From positions 1 through 7,548 of the forward strand of contig JACCSL010000939.1 of NCBI GenBank assembly GCA_013812995.1: DNA of 7,548 bases, read 5' to 3'. Positions 1 through 7,548 of the stretch are shown here, in pieces; position 1 is the stretch's first letter; every line of letters begins with the position of its first letter. Source of the stretch: Ardenticatenales bacterium. GTDB taxonomy: Bacteria; Chloroflexota; Anaerolineae; Ardenticatenales; Ardenticatenaceae. Below the pieces are notes generated by a model. The model worked only from the letters and a program-made list of their open reading frames with translations, was not told where the DNA came from and made no database searches. Both the position numbers and the translations under genes were made by a program.

Positions 1-1077
1 CGTGAGGACCACGCGCTGCGCCACCGGCTGCGCCAGCCCCTTGACACTGATGCGCTCCTCCAGAATCGTCGCGGGCAGAACCATGTCCCCCCAGCGGAAG
101 GCCAGCGACCCGTCGGCGCTCTCCACCCGCTCCTCAATGTACAGGTCCTGGACATCAGCATAGCCGCTCGTGGCTCCCCACGCACCATGCTCGTTGTGGC
201 CCAGGATAATCCCAGGCACGCCCGCCATCGCGCACCCTGCCACCTTGAGCGTCGGGCACTCCAGGTGCTGAACAAACCAGATGGTTGGCAGGCGGAGCGC
301 GAGGTGTGGGTCATTCGCCAGGAGCGGGAAACCCGTCTCCGTGCGGGATGCATCTACGATCCACGAGTTGCTTCCCGCCCCCGCCCCGGACGCCAGGCGG
401 CTGGCCTCGGAAAGACCAGGGCTATTGATCGGCGGGAAAGCGGGGTGCGGGAGTGCAAAGCTTTTCTCGGCGGCCTCTTCGCCCAGGAGCGTCACCAGCC
501 CCTCGCGCAGGAGGTCCGCCTCCCAGCCCACGCTCAGCGCGAGCGCCATGATGCGCAGGATGGCGAGCGAGTCCACGGGCGTCCAGCGCTCCGGGGTATA
601 GCCTAGAACCCGAAACTCCACGGGCAGCGCCCCGTGCGCCCTCATCTCCTTGATGGCCGCATTGACCCCCGCGCTGAACGAGAGCAGCGCCTCACGCGCG
701 CTTTCCCCGGTGTGGGGCCACGCCTTCTCGGCGCTCCGCCGCAGCCCAAACATCCGCTGCCAACGGTCGATCTCCACCGTGGCCTCGCCAGCGACCTCGC
801 TGAGCCGCCCCGCGCTGAAGCGGCGGTAAAAATCCATCTGGAAGAGCCGCTCGCGGGCCATCGCGAAGCCCTGCGCCCAGAACAGGTCGGCCTCGTTCGC
901 CGCGTAGACGTGGGGGATGCCGCGCTCATCTGTGAGAATCTCGACGCGACTACCCACGCCCCGCAGGTGCAACGTCCCCGTCTTGGCAGGGACGGGTCGC
1001 TGGAGCAGCTGCCACGTCCCTGCCAGCGCGGTTGCCATCAAAGAAGAGGTCAGGGCGAACAGGATGCGTTTGTTCAT
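1..1077 (-). CDS. Penicillin acylase family protein (N-terminal nucleophile amidohydrolase), partial, C-terminus beyond the left edge
   Basis: The first 359 residues of a penicillin/acyl-homoserine-lactone acylase-type Ntn hydrolase are visible. Such enzymes cleave amide bonds of acylated substrates in the periplasm or outside the cell, after self-cleavage into alpha and beta chains. Residues 1-20 look like a signal peptide: MNKR, a hydrophobic stretch, then an ALA|G cleavage-like site. The alpha-chain signature is at about 45-97 (RGIPHVYAANEADLFWAQG, then ARERLFQMD, RRFSAGRLSEVAGE). The beta chain would start at Ser236 in GAGSNSWIV, the expected nucleophile. It is followed by PLLANDPHL and by VPGIILGHNEHGAWG and ADVQDLY, all typical of the family. 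The oxyanion and later beta-chain residues lie outside the window. An in-frame TAA just upstream of ATG 1077 fixes this as the first possible ATG. No good Shine-Dalgarno is seen, and the ATG overlaps the stop of the AIPR gene (ATGA), so coupled translation is possible. The substrate cannot be predicted. Confidence 0.93.
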   Translation of the reverse strand, partial: MNKRILFALTSSLMATALAGTWQLLQRPVPAKTGTLHLRGVGSRVEILTDERGIPHVYAANEADLFWAQGFAMARERLFQMDFYRRFSAGRLSEVAGEATVEIDRWQRMFGLRRSAEKAWPHTGESAREALLSFSAGVNAAIKEMRAHGALPVEFRVLGYTPERWTPVDSLAILRIMALALSVGWEADLLREGLVTLLGEEAAEKSFALPHPAFPPINSPGLSEASRLASGAGAGSNSWIVDASRTETGFPLLANDPHLALRLPTIWFVQHLECPTLKVAGCAMAGVPGIILGHNEHGAWGATSGYADVQDLYIEERVESADGSLAFRWGDMVLPATILEERISVKGLAQPVAQRVVLT

Positions 1078-2870
1078 TTTTTAATGGCGAGCCCCGTTAG
1101 CTTTTTCAATTCGTCATTGCTCAAATCCTCAAAATACTTTTTAGGCTTATTGGTCTTAAAAAAGGCGGCATGGGAATATTTTTCTTTTAACAAGCCGCGC
1201 TCCTTCTCAATAAACTCTTCAAGGATCTTAATGGCTGAATCGTAGAGTGCCCATATCTCTTCTAGCGATGTAGAGCTAAGGGATTTATCGCCCGTTACCT
1301 TTTGCGCCAATTGTCCGAGGAGGTAAAGGATATAATAGGAGGCGTGGAGTATGTAGGATTCGCTATCGAATAGATCTAGATTGCTGTTAATTAAGGTTTT
1401 CTTTTCATTTTTCTTTTCTTCAATTCTCTCGAACAGCTTGTGCGTTAGGTGAATATCATCCGCTGTGATTGAATCGTTGAAAACCTCATCATATTTTTCT
1501 GCAAAAATAATACTCTTTTTGTTTTTGGCCTCGTTAGGCATATTGTTGAAAAATGTTAGTAGGAGCTGGCCTATTTTTTCGGAATCCAACCTTTTTTCTT
1601 TGGGTTGATTTGAATGTTGGTTTCTTTTGCGCTCATAATAGTAGTCATAGCGAATGCGTAATTGCGTTTCCAGATCTTGTTGTGTCGAATCTATAGATCT
1701 GATATCTCTGCTTTTAACTGGATTTTGACTATTCGTGTATTCGGCAATTTTGGTGCTTAATGCCAAATCCTGGGTTTCATATATTCGACACAGCAATTCG
1801 ATTTGATCGAATTTGCTGGAGTCTGCTTTAAATGCCTCATATAAAGCATGGATTGTTTGACCTCCGTTAACTATCTGCACATCTTCTAATTCTATAATTG
1901 TCCCTCGCCGTGGCTGATATTTAAATGATTTGCAAGTTAGAGTAATACCGTTGTTATAATAGAAAAATCTGTGATTGTCTTCTGACAAAGCCGTGTTCTT
2001 TATGCTTTTGTTTATTTTGGAACGCTGTTTTAGATATTTTCTTACATTGTCTTCAAATGTGTCTTCGAGGATATTGTAATCTTTCAGTACATCGTAATCA
2101 TCTAAGTCGACATTGTTGCGTATTTCTGCATTATCTAGTACCAAACGAATCAGATCTCGAGCATCAACATGAACTATTAGTGCTCTGATATCACCGCCGG
2201 ATTTTTCGAAGAAATTTTTGTCGATAGCCTTTATTCTGCCGTTGATGATCGTTTTGCCAGAATGCCTTATTAGGGCTACTAGGTCTGGCATAAGATGGTA
2301 AAATACCGTCAAATTAGAATGCCTTCTGACCTCTCTTTCAAACCTCTCCCTTTCTAGTGGCTCTAGCCCCCTGTAAAGGTTCGCACAAATATGTATTTCG
2401 AAATTCGGGTTTTGCGTCTGGAATATGTTCCATATCTCTTCTATTTTGGAGTAAAGCATGGGATTGACCTCATCCTTTAATCCTTTACTCATTTGCATAA
2501 CAGAATTCAGAAAACCAACAATTTTATCGATTTCAGCCGAAGGAAAAAAACCGTCCACCTTCTCAAAGGATTGAATATACTTGAAGTTGAAGAAGTGGAC
2601 AGTTGGTTTTGTGTCGCTTTCATCTATGTATACAGCATCGATGCCTCTGTCATGTCCATGCACCTTCCCAATGGTTTTCAAAAAGTGATTATCCGTTATG
2701 GAATCCGTGATCTCATCATCTTGTAGATTAAGGAGATGGCCCAAAACAAGATAGTAAAATGCATTTGATGAATCTTTGAAACCGTAATCCTTTTTGTATT
2801 TCTCAACAAAGCTATTTACCAATGAGAAATCTTGGATAGAGGGAGTAGGTGTTTGAGTCGCTTTGGACAT
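1074..2870 (-). CDS. AIPR family protein (abortive infection / phage resistance)
   Basis: A 598-residue protein of the AIPR family, whose named members are linked to abortive-infection phage resistance and often sit near restriction systems. The family core is plain: RFFYYNNGITLTC at about 301-313, VQIVNGGQTIHALYEAF at 331-347, and KIAEYTNSQNPVKSRDI at 374-390. The N-terminal part resembles a PD-(D/E)XK nuclease-like domain, with RGIDAVYID (D78) then a strand FFNFKY (N95, K97). Asn stands where E or Q is usual, so nuclease activity is uncertain. The C-terminus (about 475-598) is helical and charged. The start is set at ATG 2870 because GGAAGGA lies 8 nt upstream. A longer reading from ATG 2966 would translate the GC-rich palindrome and is rejected. 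The gene is far more AT-rich than both neighbours, which suggests horizontal transfer. It lies downstream of lon on the same strand and overlaps the acylase start by 4 nt. No consensus promoter was found; a TATATC hexamer about 33 nt before the ATG is only a weak -10 candidate. The anti-phage role is inferred from the family. Confidence 0.9.
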   Translation of the reverse strand: MSKATQTPTPSIQDFSLVNSFVEKYKKDYGFKDSSNAFYYLVLGHLLNLQDDEITDSITDNHFLKTIGKVHGHDRGIDAVYIDESDTKPTVHFFNFKYIQSFEKVDGFFPSAEIDKIVGFLNSVMQMSKGLKDEVNPMLYSKIEEIWNIFQTQNPNFEIHICANLYRGLEPLERERFEREVRRHSNLTVFYHLMPDLVALIRHSGKTIINGRIKAIDKNFFEKSGGDIRALIVHVDARDLIRLVLDNAEIRNNVDLDDYDVLKDYNILEDTFEDNVRKYLKQRSKINKSIKNTALSEDNHRFFYYNNGITLTCKSFKYQPRRGTIIELEDVQIVNGGQTIHALYEAFKADSSKFDQIELLCRIYETQDLALSTKIAEYTNSQNPVKSRDIRSIDSTQQDLETQLRIRYDYYYERKRNQHSNQPKEKRLDSEKIGQLLLTFFNNMPNEAKNKKSIIFAEKYDEVFNDSITADDIHLTHKLFERIEEKKNEKKTLINSNLDLFDSESYILHASYYILYLLGQLAQKVTGDKSLSSTSLEEIWALYDSAIKILEEFIEKERGLLKEKYSHAAFFKTNKPKKYFEDLSNDELKKLTGLAIKK

Positions 2871-2878
2871 TTGATCAA

Positions 2879-2885
2879 TCCTTCC
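2879..2885 (-). promoter_or_regulatory. Ribosome binding site deciding the AIPR start
   Basis: On the minus strand, GGAAGGA ends 8 nt before ATG 2870. No comparable Shine-Dalgarno is seen for the upstream in-frame ATG at 2966. This makes the 598-residue form, not the 630-residue form, the likely product. Confidence 0.75.
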
Positions 2886-2922
2886 GTAATAGGTGGATAT
2901 ATTTGTGAAAGAAGGCTTTGCT

Positions 2923-3052
2923 GCACCACGCCCGCGCGGGGCTAAAGCCGCCGCGCTACTTAGCAAAGCCCCCTTTGGGGGCTGGGCTCGTTAGCCCCAA
3001 CGGGGCTTTGCTAAAGTAGCCCGGTCCCTTCAGGGCCGGGCGGGTGTGGTAG
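2923..3052. repeat. Long imperfect palindrome with four GC-rich hairpins
   Basis: The stretch between lon and the AIPR gene is a long imperfect inverted repeat. The left arm (about 2923-2972) and right arm (about 3002-3052) are complementary over most of their length; the inner parts CTACTTAGCAAAGCCCC and GGGGCTTTGCTAAAGTAG differ by a single base. Four smaller hairpins are nested: 2934-2956 (GCGCGG/CCGCGC with inner GGCT/AGCC), 2967-2983 (AGCCCCC-TTT-GGGGGCT, perfect), 2993-3007 (AGCCCC-AAC-GGGGCT) and 3019-3041 (GCCCGG/CCGGGC with inner CCC-TTCA-GGG). Hairpins 1 and 4, and 2 and 3, mirror each other around the centre. It begins 14 nt beyond the lon stop and ends before the AIPR ribosome binding site. 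It could be a dispersed palindromic repeat (REP or MITE-like) or a transcript-processing structure. There is no T-tract, so it is not a classic intrinsic terminator, and no transposase is encoded. Confidence 0.85.
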
Positions 3053-3066
3053 TGGAAACCGTACTG

Positions 3067-5700
3067 TTACTCCTCCGTTGCTATCGCCTCCGCTGGCTCC
3101 TCGATGTGAAAGAAGGTCTCTGCCAGGGCCGCGTTGTACTCGGCAGGCTCCACGCGCTCGCCTAGCGCGGCGTCGAGCACCTGCGCGATCTCCTCCGCGA
3201 GGACAAATTGCATCCCCTCGCGGACCTCAGTCGGCAGGTCGTCCAGATCCTTCTCGTTGCGCATCGGCAGAATCACTGTGTCGAGCCCCGCGCGGTGGGC
3301 CGCCAGCACCTTCTGCTTGATGCCGCCGACGGGCAGCACGCGCCCGCGCAGCGTCACCTCGCCCGTCATCCCCACGTTGGAGCGTACGGGGCGATGGGTG
3401 AGCAGCGAGACGATGGCCGTAACCATCGTGACCCCCGCGCTCGGCCCATCCTTGGGAGTGGCCCCCGCCGGAACGTGCAGGTGAATATCGTGCTGCTCGA
3501 AGAAATCGCGGGGAATGTCCAGCAGTTGGGCCTTCGAGCGTACGAAGGAGAGCGCAATCTTGGCGGACTCCTTCATCACATCGCCCAACTGGCCCGTCAG
3601 CGTCAGTCCCTTGCTGCCGGGCATCCGCGTTGCCTCGATGAACAGAATGTCGCCGCCGGTGGAGGTAGCAGCCAGCGCCGTGGCGACGCCTGGAATCTCT
3701 GTCCGGTCGCGTACCTCGGAGTAGTACTTCTGCTTGCCCAGAAACTCCGGTACCCGCTCGACGGTTACCTCGACCTGCTCCTCCAGCTCTCCGGCGGCGG
3801 CTGTCGTGGCGACCTTGCGCATGATGGAGCCAATCTCGCGCTCCAGGTTGCGCACGCCGGATTCGCGCGTGTACTCATGGATGATGCGGCGCAGCGCCTC
3901 ATCGGTGAAGCTTATCTCTTCATCGCGCAGGGCGTTCGCCTCCAACTGTCTCGGGATAAGATAGCCGCGTGCGATGAAAAGTTTTTCGCCCTCTGTGTAG
4001 CCATCCAGGCGAATGATCTCCATTCGGTCCCGGAGCGGCTCGGGAATCGGCTCCAGCTCGTTGGCTGTGGCGACGAACATCACATTGGAGAGGTCAAAGT
4101 CCACATCCAGGTAGTGATCCCGAAAGGTGTTATTCTGCTGCGGGTCCAGAATCTCCAGGAGTGCTGAGGTGGGGTCGCCCCGGAAATCGCGCCCCAGCTT
4201 GTCGATCTCGTCCAACATGAAGACCGGGTTGCGAGTGGCCTCGCGCTTGAGCGCCTGCATGATGCGCCCCGGCATCGCTCCAATGTAGGTGCGTCGGTGG
4301 CCGCGCAGCTCCGCCTCATCCCGCAGACCACCCAGGCTCATGCGCGTGAACTTGCGACCCAGTGCGCGTGCGATGGAGCGGCCTAGACTCGTCTTGCCCA
4401 CACCGGGTGGCCCGACCAGGCAGAGGATTGCGCCCGTACCAGGGGTAGGGACATCCGCCAGCGCTATCGGCGGCAACTCGTTCCCGCCGATAGGCGACTC
4501 TACCACCCCCTCGCCTAGCTGCCCGCTCCGCGAGTAGGGGAAGCGCTCGCGCGCCAGTTTGCGCACCGCCAGGTACTCAATGATGCGCTCCTTTACATCC
4601 TCCAGGTCGTAGTGGTCCACATTCAGAACCTCACGCGCATGGCGGATGTCCAGATTGTCCTGCGTCATCTCCGCCCAGGGAATCTCCAGCAGCCAGTCGA
4701 TGTAGCTCTTGATGACCGAGTACTCCGCTGCCTGCGGCGGCATTTTTTCCATTCGCTCCAGTTCACGCAGGGTCTGCTTTTCCGCCTCATTGCTCATCCC
4801 GCGCGTCATGATGCGCTCGCGCAGCTCGTCCACCACGGCGAGGTCGTCCTGATCCCCCAGCTCTTTCTGGATCGCTTTGAGCTGCTCCCGCAGGTAATAC
4901 TCCCGCTGCATCCGCTCCATCTCACCCTGCGCCTCGGACTGGATCTTTTTGCCAAGTTCCAGCACCTCCAGCTCGCGGTTGAGGGTGCGGGTCAGGCGGC
5001 GCAGCTTCTCCGTGAGGTTGTCCGCCTCGAGGATGGATTGCGCCTCGGGAATCTCCATGCGGATGGAGGTGGCGATCAGGTAGGCGAGTTGGCTGGCATT
5101 GTCGGCATTGGTAGCGGCCAGTACCAACTCGTCCGGCAGGTGGGAGGACAGCTCCACGAGGCGGCGGAAAAGTTCCTGGAGATTGCGGCTGAGCGCCTCC
5201 ACCTCCACACTCTCCTCGACTTCCTCGGGATAGAGGGTAATTCTGGCCTGTAGGTAGGGCTCCTCGGCCGTCCACTCCTCGATTTGGAAGCGCTTCATAC
5301 CCTGAATGATGAGGCGCACCGTCCCATCGGGCGCGCGGAGCAGCCGATGGACGATGGCCACCGTCCCTACCTCGTAGACCTCGTCGGGTCCGGGGACCAG
5401 AATCTCCGGGTCTCTCATAGCAACAATGCCGATGAGCCGATCACTCGCCATCGCCGCATCGATCAGGCGAATGGCCCGTGGCTGCTCCGCACTCAGCGGA
5501 AGCACGGTTTGCGGGTAGACCACGGTGTTGCGCAGCGGCAGAATCGGCAACTCGTCGGGGATGGTCAGTGCCTGCTCCGCCTCGTTGCCCTCTCCGATGA
5601 TTTCCTCTGGCTCTATCACATTCGGCTTGCCCGTGGCCTCAGACGAGGGGGGCTGCTCTGACTCGTTCACATCAAGCTTTTTTTTCTCGTCGATTGTCAC
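3067..5700 (-). CDS. lon: ATP-dependent Lon protease (endopeptidase La, LonA type)
   Basis: A complete 877-residue cytosolic Lon, which unfolds and degrades damaged and short-lived regulatory proteins as a ring hexamer. The LAN substrate-binding domain starts at [13 protein letters not shown] (51-63), after an acidic, Pro/Glu-rich N-terminal extension of about 48 residues. A coiled-coil region covers about 225-320. The AAA+ module has Walker A GPPGVGKT (430-437), Walker B VFMLDEID (493-500), the sensor-like MFVATAN (541-547) and the RDRME arginine region (557-561). The protease domain has the Ser-Lys dyad: S754 in PKDGPSAG and K797 in GGIKQKV, 43 residues apart as in E. coli Lon (S679/K722). 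The protein is longer than the usual 780-820 residues because of the N-terminal tail and an insertion of about 35 residues (384-423) before Walker A. The start is GTG, with GAGGAG 8 nt upstream. It is transcribed divergently from the sigma gene. No CIRCE element was found. Confidence 0.98.
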   Translation of the reverse strand: MTIDEKKKLDVNESEQPPSSEATGKPNVIEPEEIIGEGNEAEQALTIPDELPILPLRNTVVYPQTVLPLSAEQPRAIRLIDAAMASDRLIGIVAMRDPEILVPGPDEVYEVGTVAIVHRLLRAPDGTVRLIIQGMKRFQIEEWTAEEPYLQARITLYPEEVEESVEVEALSRNLQELFRRLVELSSHLPDELVLAATNADNASQLAYLIATSIRMEIPEAQSILEADNLTEKLRRLTRTLNRELEVLELGKKIQSEAQGEMERMQREYYLREQLKAIQKELGDQDDLAVVDELRERIMTRGMSNEAEKQTLRELERMEKMPPQAAEYSVIKSYIDWLLEIPWAEMTQDNLDIRHAREVLNVDHYDLEDVKERIIEYLAVRKLARERFPYSRSGQLGEGVVESPIGGNELPPIALADVPTPGTGAILCLVGPPGVGKTSLGRSIARALGRKFTRMSLGGLRDEAELRGHRRTYIGAMPGRIMQALKREATRNPVFMLDEIDKLGRDFRGDPTSALLEILDPQQNNTFRDHYLDVDFDLSNVMFVATANELEPIPEPLRDRMEIIRLDGYTEGEKLFIARGYLIPRQLEANALRDEEISFTDEALRRIIHEYTRESGVRNLEREIGSIMRKVATTAAAGELEEQVEVTVERVPEFLGKQKYYSEVRDRTEIPGVATALAATSTGGDILFIEATRMPGSKGLTLTGQLGDVMKESAKIALSFVRSKAQLLDIPRDFFEQHDIHLHVPAGATPKDGPSAGVTMVTAIVSLLTHRPVRSNVGMTGEVTLRGRVLPVGGIKQKVLAAHRAGLDTVILPMRNEKDLDDLPTEVREGMQFVLAEEIAQVLDAALGERVEPAEYNAALAETFFHIEEPAEAIATEE

Positions 5701-5732
5701 AGCCTACTCTCCTCTGGGGCTCAGGGCGACCC

Positions 5733-5761
5733 ATTCTAACATAGCCTCAAAGCCCTCTCAA
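5733..5761 (-). promoter_or_regulatory. Predicted sigma-70-type promoter of lon
   Basis: On the minus strand, the -35 TTGAGA (5756-5761) is followed by a 17-nt spacer and the -10 TAGAAT (5733-5738), with a TG one base upstream of the -10 (extended type). The start of transcription would be near 5726, giving a leader of about 26 nt before the GTG start. Two CTCAAA direct repeats (5746-5751 and 5757-5762) lie 11 bp apart across the -35 and spacer. They could be a regulator site, but this is only a guess. Confidence 0.7.
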
Positions 5762-5826
5762 ATGAGGTTTTGCGGTAGAAAAATGCAATTAAGTCAAATT
5801 CTTTGTAAAAGTTCCCAAAAAAACCC

Positions 5827-5855
5827 TTGAATTGCTGATAGAAAGCTGGTATACT
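5827..5855 (+). promoter_or_regulatory. Predicted sigma-70-type promoter of the sigma factor gene
   Basis: The -35 TTGAAT (5827-5832) is separated by exactly 17 nt from the -10 TATACT (5850-5855). A TG one base upstream of the -10 makes it an extended -10. The expected start of transcription is near 5862, giving a leader of about 233 nt before ATG 6095. It is the best promoter match in the window. Confidence 0.8.
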
Positions 5856-5989
5856 CTCTTCCGTTCCGGCCAACATTATGTCTGCTCCAAATAACCTACA
5901 TTTCAATCCGGCTGGAATCTTATAGGAGTTGCTGGTGCGCATTCCTCCCCCTGGCCCTCAGCACCCATACCACTCACTTCTACAATCTC

Positions 5990-6041
5990 ATCCACCTTGC
6001 TGCACGCCTGCCAACGCGTCAGCGGGTGGATGTTTTTGTTT
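5990..6041 (+). terminator. Terminator-like hairpin with T-tract in the sigma-gene leader (possible attenuator)
   Basis: The arms ATCCACC (5990-5996) and GGTGGAT (6025-6031) enclose GCTG (5999-6002)/CAGC (6020-6023) and ACGC (6004-6007)/GCGT (6016-6019), giving about 15 base pairs with small internal loops and an 8-nt loop. The tract GTTTTTGTTT (6032-6041) follows directly. This is the shape of a Rho-independent terminator, placed between the predicted promoter and the sigma start codon. It could terminate a short leader RNA or act as an attenuator. The internal loops make it less certain than a perfect stem. Confidence 0.55.
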
Positions 6042-6094
6042 GGTCGATGGTCAAGCGTTGATCGGCCCACGCTCCCCGCGAGGTAGAACTTACT

Positions 6095-7228
<1,134 letters not shown>

Positions 7229-7434
7229 AACGGCAGGGAGCAAGGATAGGGAGAAAGTAAAGGATAACGGCGAACGTAACGACAAGGGGCAGGGGTTTCC
7301 GGAAGGGAGGCTCTGCTCTTTTGTTGCCCTCTTTGCCCCACGTAGCCGACTGTCGTGGCTGAAAGCTGAAAGCTGAAAGCTGATTGCTATAAACTGACTG
7401 CCTTTTTTGCTTGCTGGCTTTGGGGGGAGGTGAT
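7229..7434. other. Intergenic region after the sigma gene
   Basis: About 200 bases without a supported gene. It contains a loose inverted repeat (GGGGCA at 7286-7291 and TGCCCC at 7334-7339) with no T-run after it, the GCTGAAA tandem repeat, and promoter-like sequences near the right end. Confidence 0.6.
7358..7385 (+). repeat. Tandem 7-mer repeat GCTGAAA
   Basis: Three perfect copies of GCTGAAA (7358-7364, 7365-7371, 7372-7378) are followed by a degenerate copy, GCTGATT (7379-7385). It lies in non-coding DNA just upstream of promoter-like sequences. It is too short and lacks the spacers expected of a CRISPR array. Confidence 0.9.
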
Positions 7435-7439
7435 ATGCT
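7411..7439 (+). promoter_or_regulatory. Possible extended -10 promoter of the cyclodeaminase-family gene
   Basis: TTGCTG (7411-7416), a 17-nt spacer, and TATGCT (7434-7439) preceded by TGA form an extended -10-like promoter, with transcription expected near 7446. A competing candidate is TGC-TATAAA (-10 at 7388-7393) without a good -35, which would start near 7400. The two imply different translation starts for the gene. Confidence 0.4.
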
Positions 7440-7476
7440 CCTGCTCGCATACCCTGAATTGGAACAGGAGAGAGCT

Positions 7477-7548
7477 ATGATTGACATTCGATCTCAAACG
7501 CTGGGCGATTTTTTGAATGAGCTGGCGAGTGGCAATGCCACACCGGGC
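7477..7548 (+). CDS. Cyclodeaminase/cyclohydrolase family protein (formiminotransferase-cyclodeaminase-like), partial, N-terminus only
   Basis: Only 24 residues are visible, MIDIRSQTLGDF followed by LNELASGNATPG. The pattern FLxxLASGxxTPG, which in the family continues as GGSxAA, is the N-terminal signature of formimidoyl-THF cyclodeaminase / methenyl-THF cyclohydrolase (FTCD C-terminal domain, FchA). These act in folate one-carbon metabolism in the cytosol. The visible piece cannot separate the two activities. ATG 7477 has AGGAG ending 6 nt upstream. An in-frame ATG at 7435, preceded by GGGAGGTGAT, would add 14 residues (MLLLAYPELEQERA). The shorter form is preferred because family similarity begins near MIDIRSQ, but the longer form has the stronger ribosome binding site. 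The frame stays open to the window end. Confidence 0.75.
   Translation, partial: MIDIRSQTLGDFLNELASGNATPG

Larger units (their letters stand above)
5701..6094. other. Divergent control region between lon and the sigma gene
   Basis: These 394 bases contain no convincing protein gene. They hold the lon ribosome binding site and promoter (to about 5761), an AT-rich stretch (about 5768-5823, with A-tracts such as AAAAAAA near 5817-5823) that could act as an UP-element for the sigma promoter, the sigma promoter (5827-5855), and the sigma leader with a terminator-like hairpin (5990-6041). The ribosome binding site of the sigma gene is GAGGT at 6080-6084, 10 nt before ATG 6095. Confidence 0.75.

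Noticed and set aside
634..1245. Plus-strand open reading frame of 203 codons across the acylase-AIPR junction
   Set aside because: It spans two real genes in antisense, and its composition changes abruptly at the junction.
3208..4167. Open reading frame of 319 codons on the plus strand over lon
   Set aside because: It is antisense to the conserved AAA+ and protease domains of Lon, and its His/Arg/Gln/Leu-rich composition is typical of a shadow frame.
5701..5780. CIRCE or another heat-shock operator upstream of lon
   Set aside because: No TTAGCACTC-N9-GAGTGCTAA-like inverted repeat is present. The short CCTCA/TGAGG match is too weak.
7286..7339. GGGGCA/TGCCCC inverted repeat as a terminator of the sigma gene
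   Set aside because: The stem is only 6 bp with a 42-nt loop, and no T-tract follows.
7358..7385. CRISPR-like repeat
   Set aside because: The units are 7 bp with no spacers and no cas genes nearby.

Overview
The window carries three complete protein genes and two cut by the window edges. It suggests a GC-rich, free-living bacterium, possibly of the Chloroflexota or a similar deep-branching phylum. That guess rests on the long Lon protease with a linker insertion before Walker A, the short RpoD-type sigma factor with a small region 1.1, and the GC-rich palindromic intergenic element. No rRNA or other taxonomic marker is present.

Minus strand, read right to left from about 5.7 kb to 1. lon (3067-5700, GTG start) encodes a complete ATP-dependent Lon protease with a good sigma-70-type promoter. 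It is followed by a palindrome of about 130 bp made of four GC-rich hairpins (2923-3052). Next is a clearly AT-rich gene (1074-2870) for an AIPR-family (abortive infection/phage resistance) protein. Its stop codon overlaps by 4 bases (ATGA) the start of a GC-rich penicillin-acylase-family gene, which has a signal sequence and the Ser nucleophile and runs off the left edge. The AIPR gene looks like a horizontally acquired defence gene placed between two GC-rich genes.

Plus strand, from about 5.8 kb to the right edge. A promoter divergent from that of lon (5827-5855, TTGAAT-17-TATACT) drives an RpoD/SigA-type sigma factor (6095-7228). The predicted leader is about 230 nt long and contains a hairpin followed by a T-tract, resembling an intrinsic terminator or attenuator. 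After the sigma gene is a spacer of about 200-250 bp with GCTGAAA tandem repeats. A cyclodeaminase/cyclohydrolase-family gene (folate one-carbon metabolism) then begins and is cut by the right edge; it has two plausible in-frame starts.

The lon and sigma genes are housekeeping/stress genes sharing a divergent control region. The AIPR gene is the accessory element. The points most worth a second look are the AIPR island with its exact junction at the acylase start codon, the altered nuclease-like motif of the AIPR protein, the four-hairpin element, and the sigma-factor leader.
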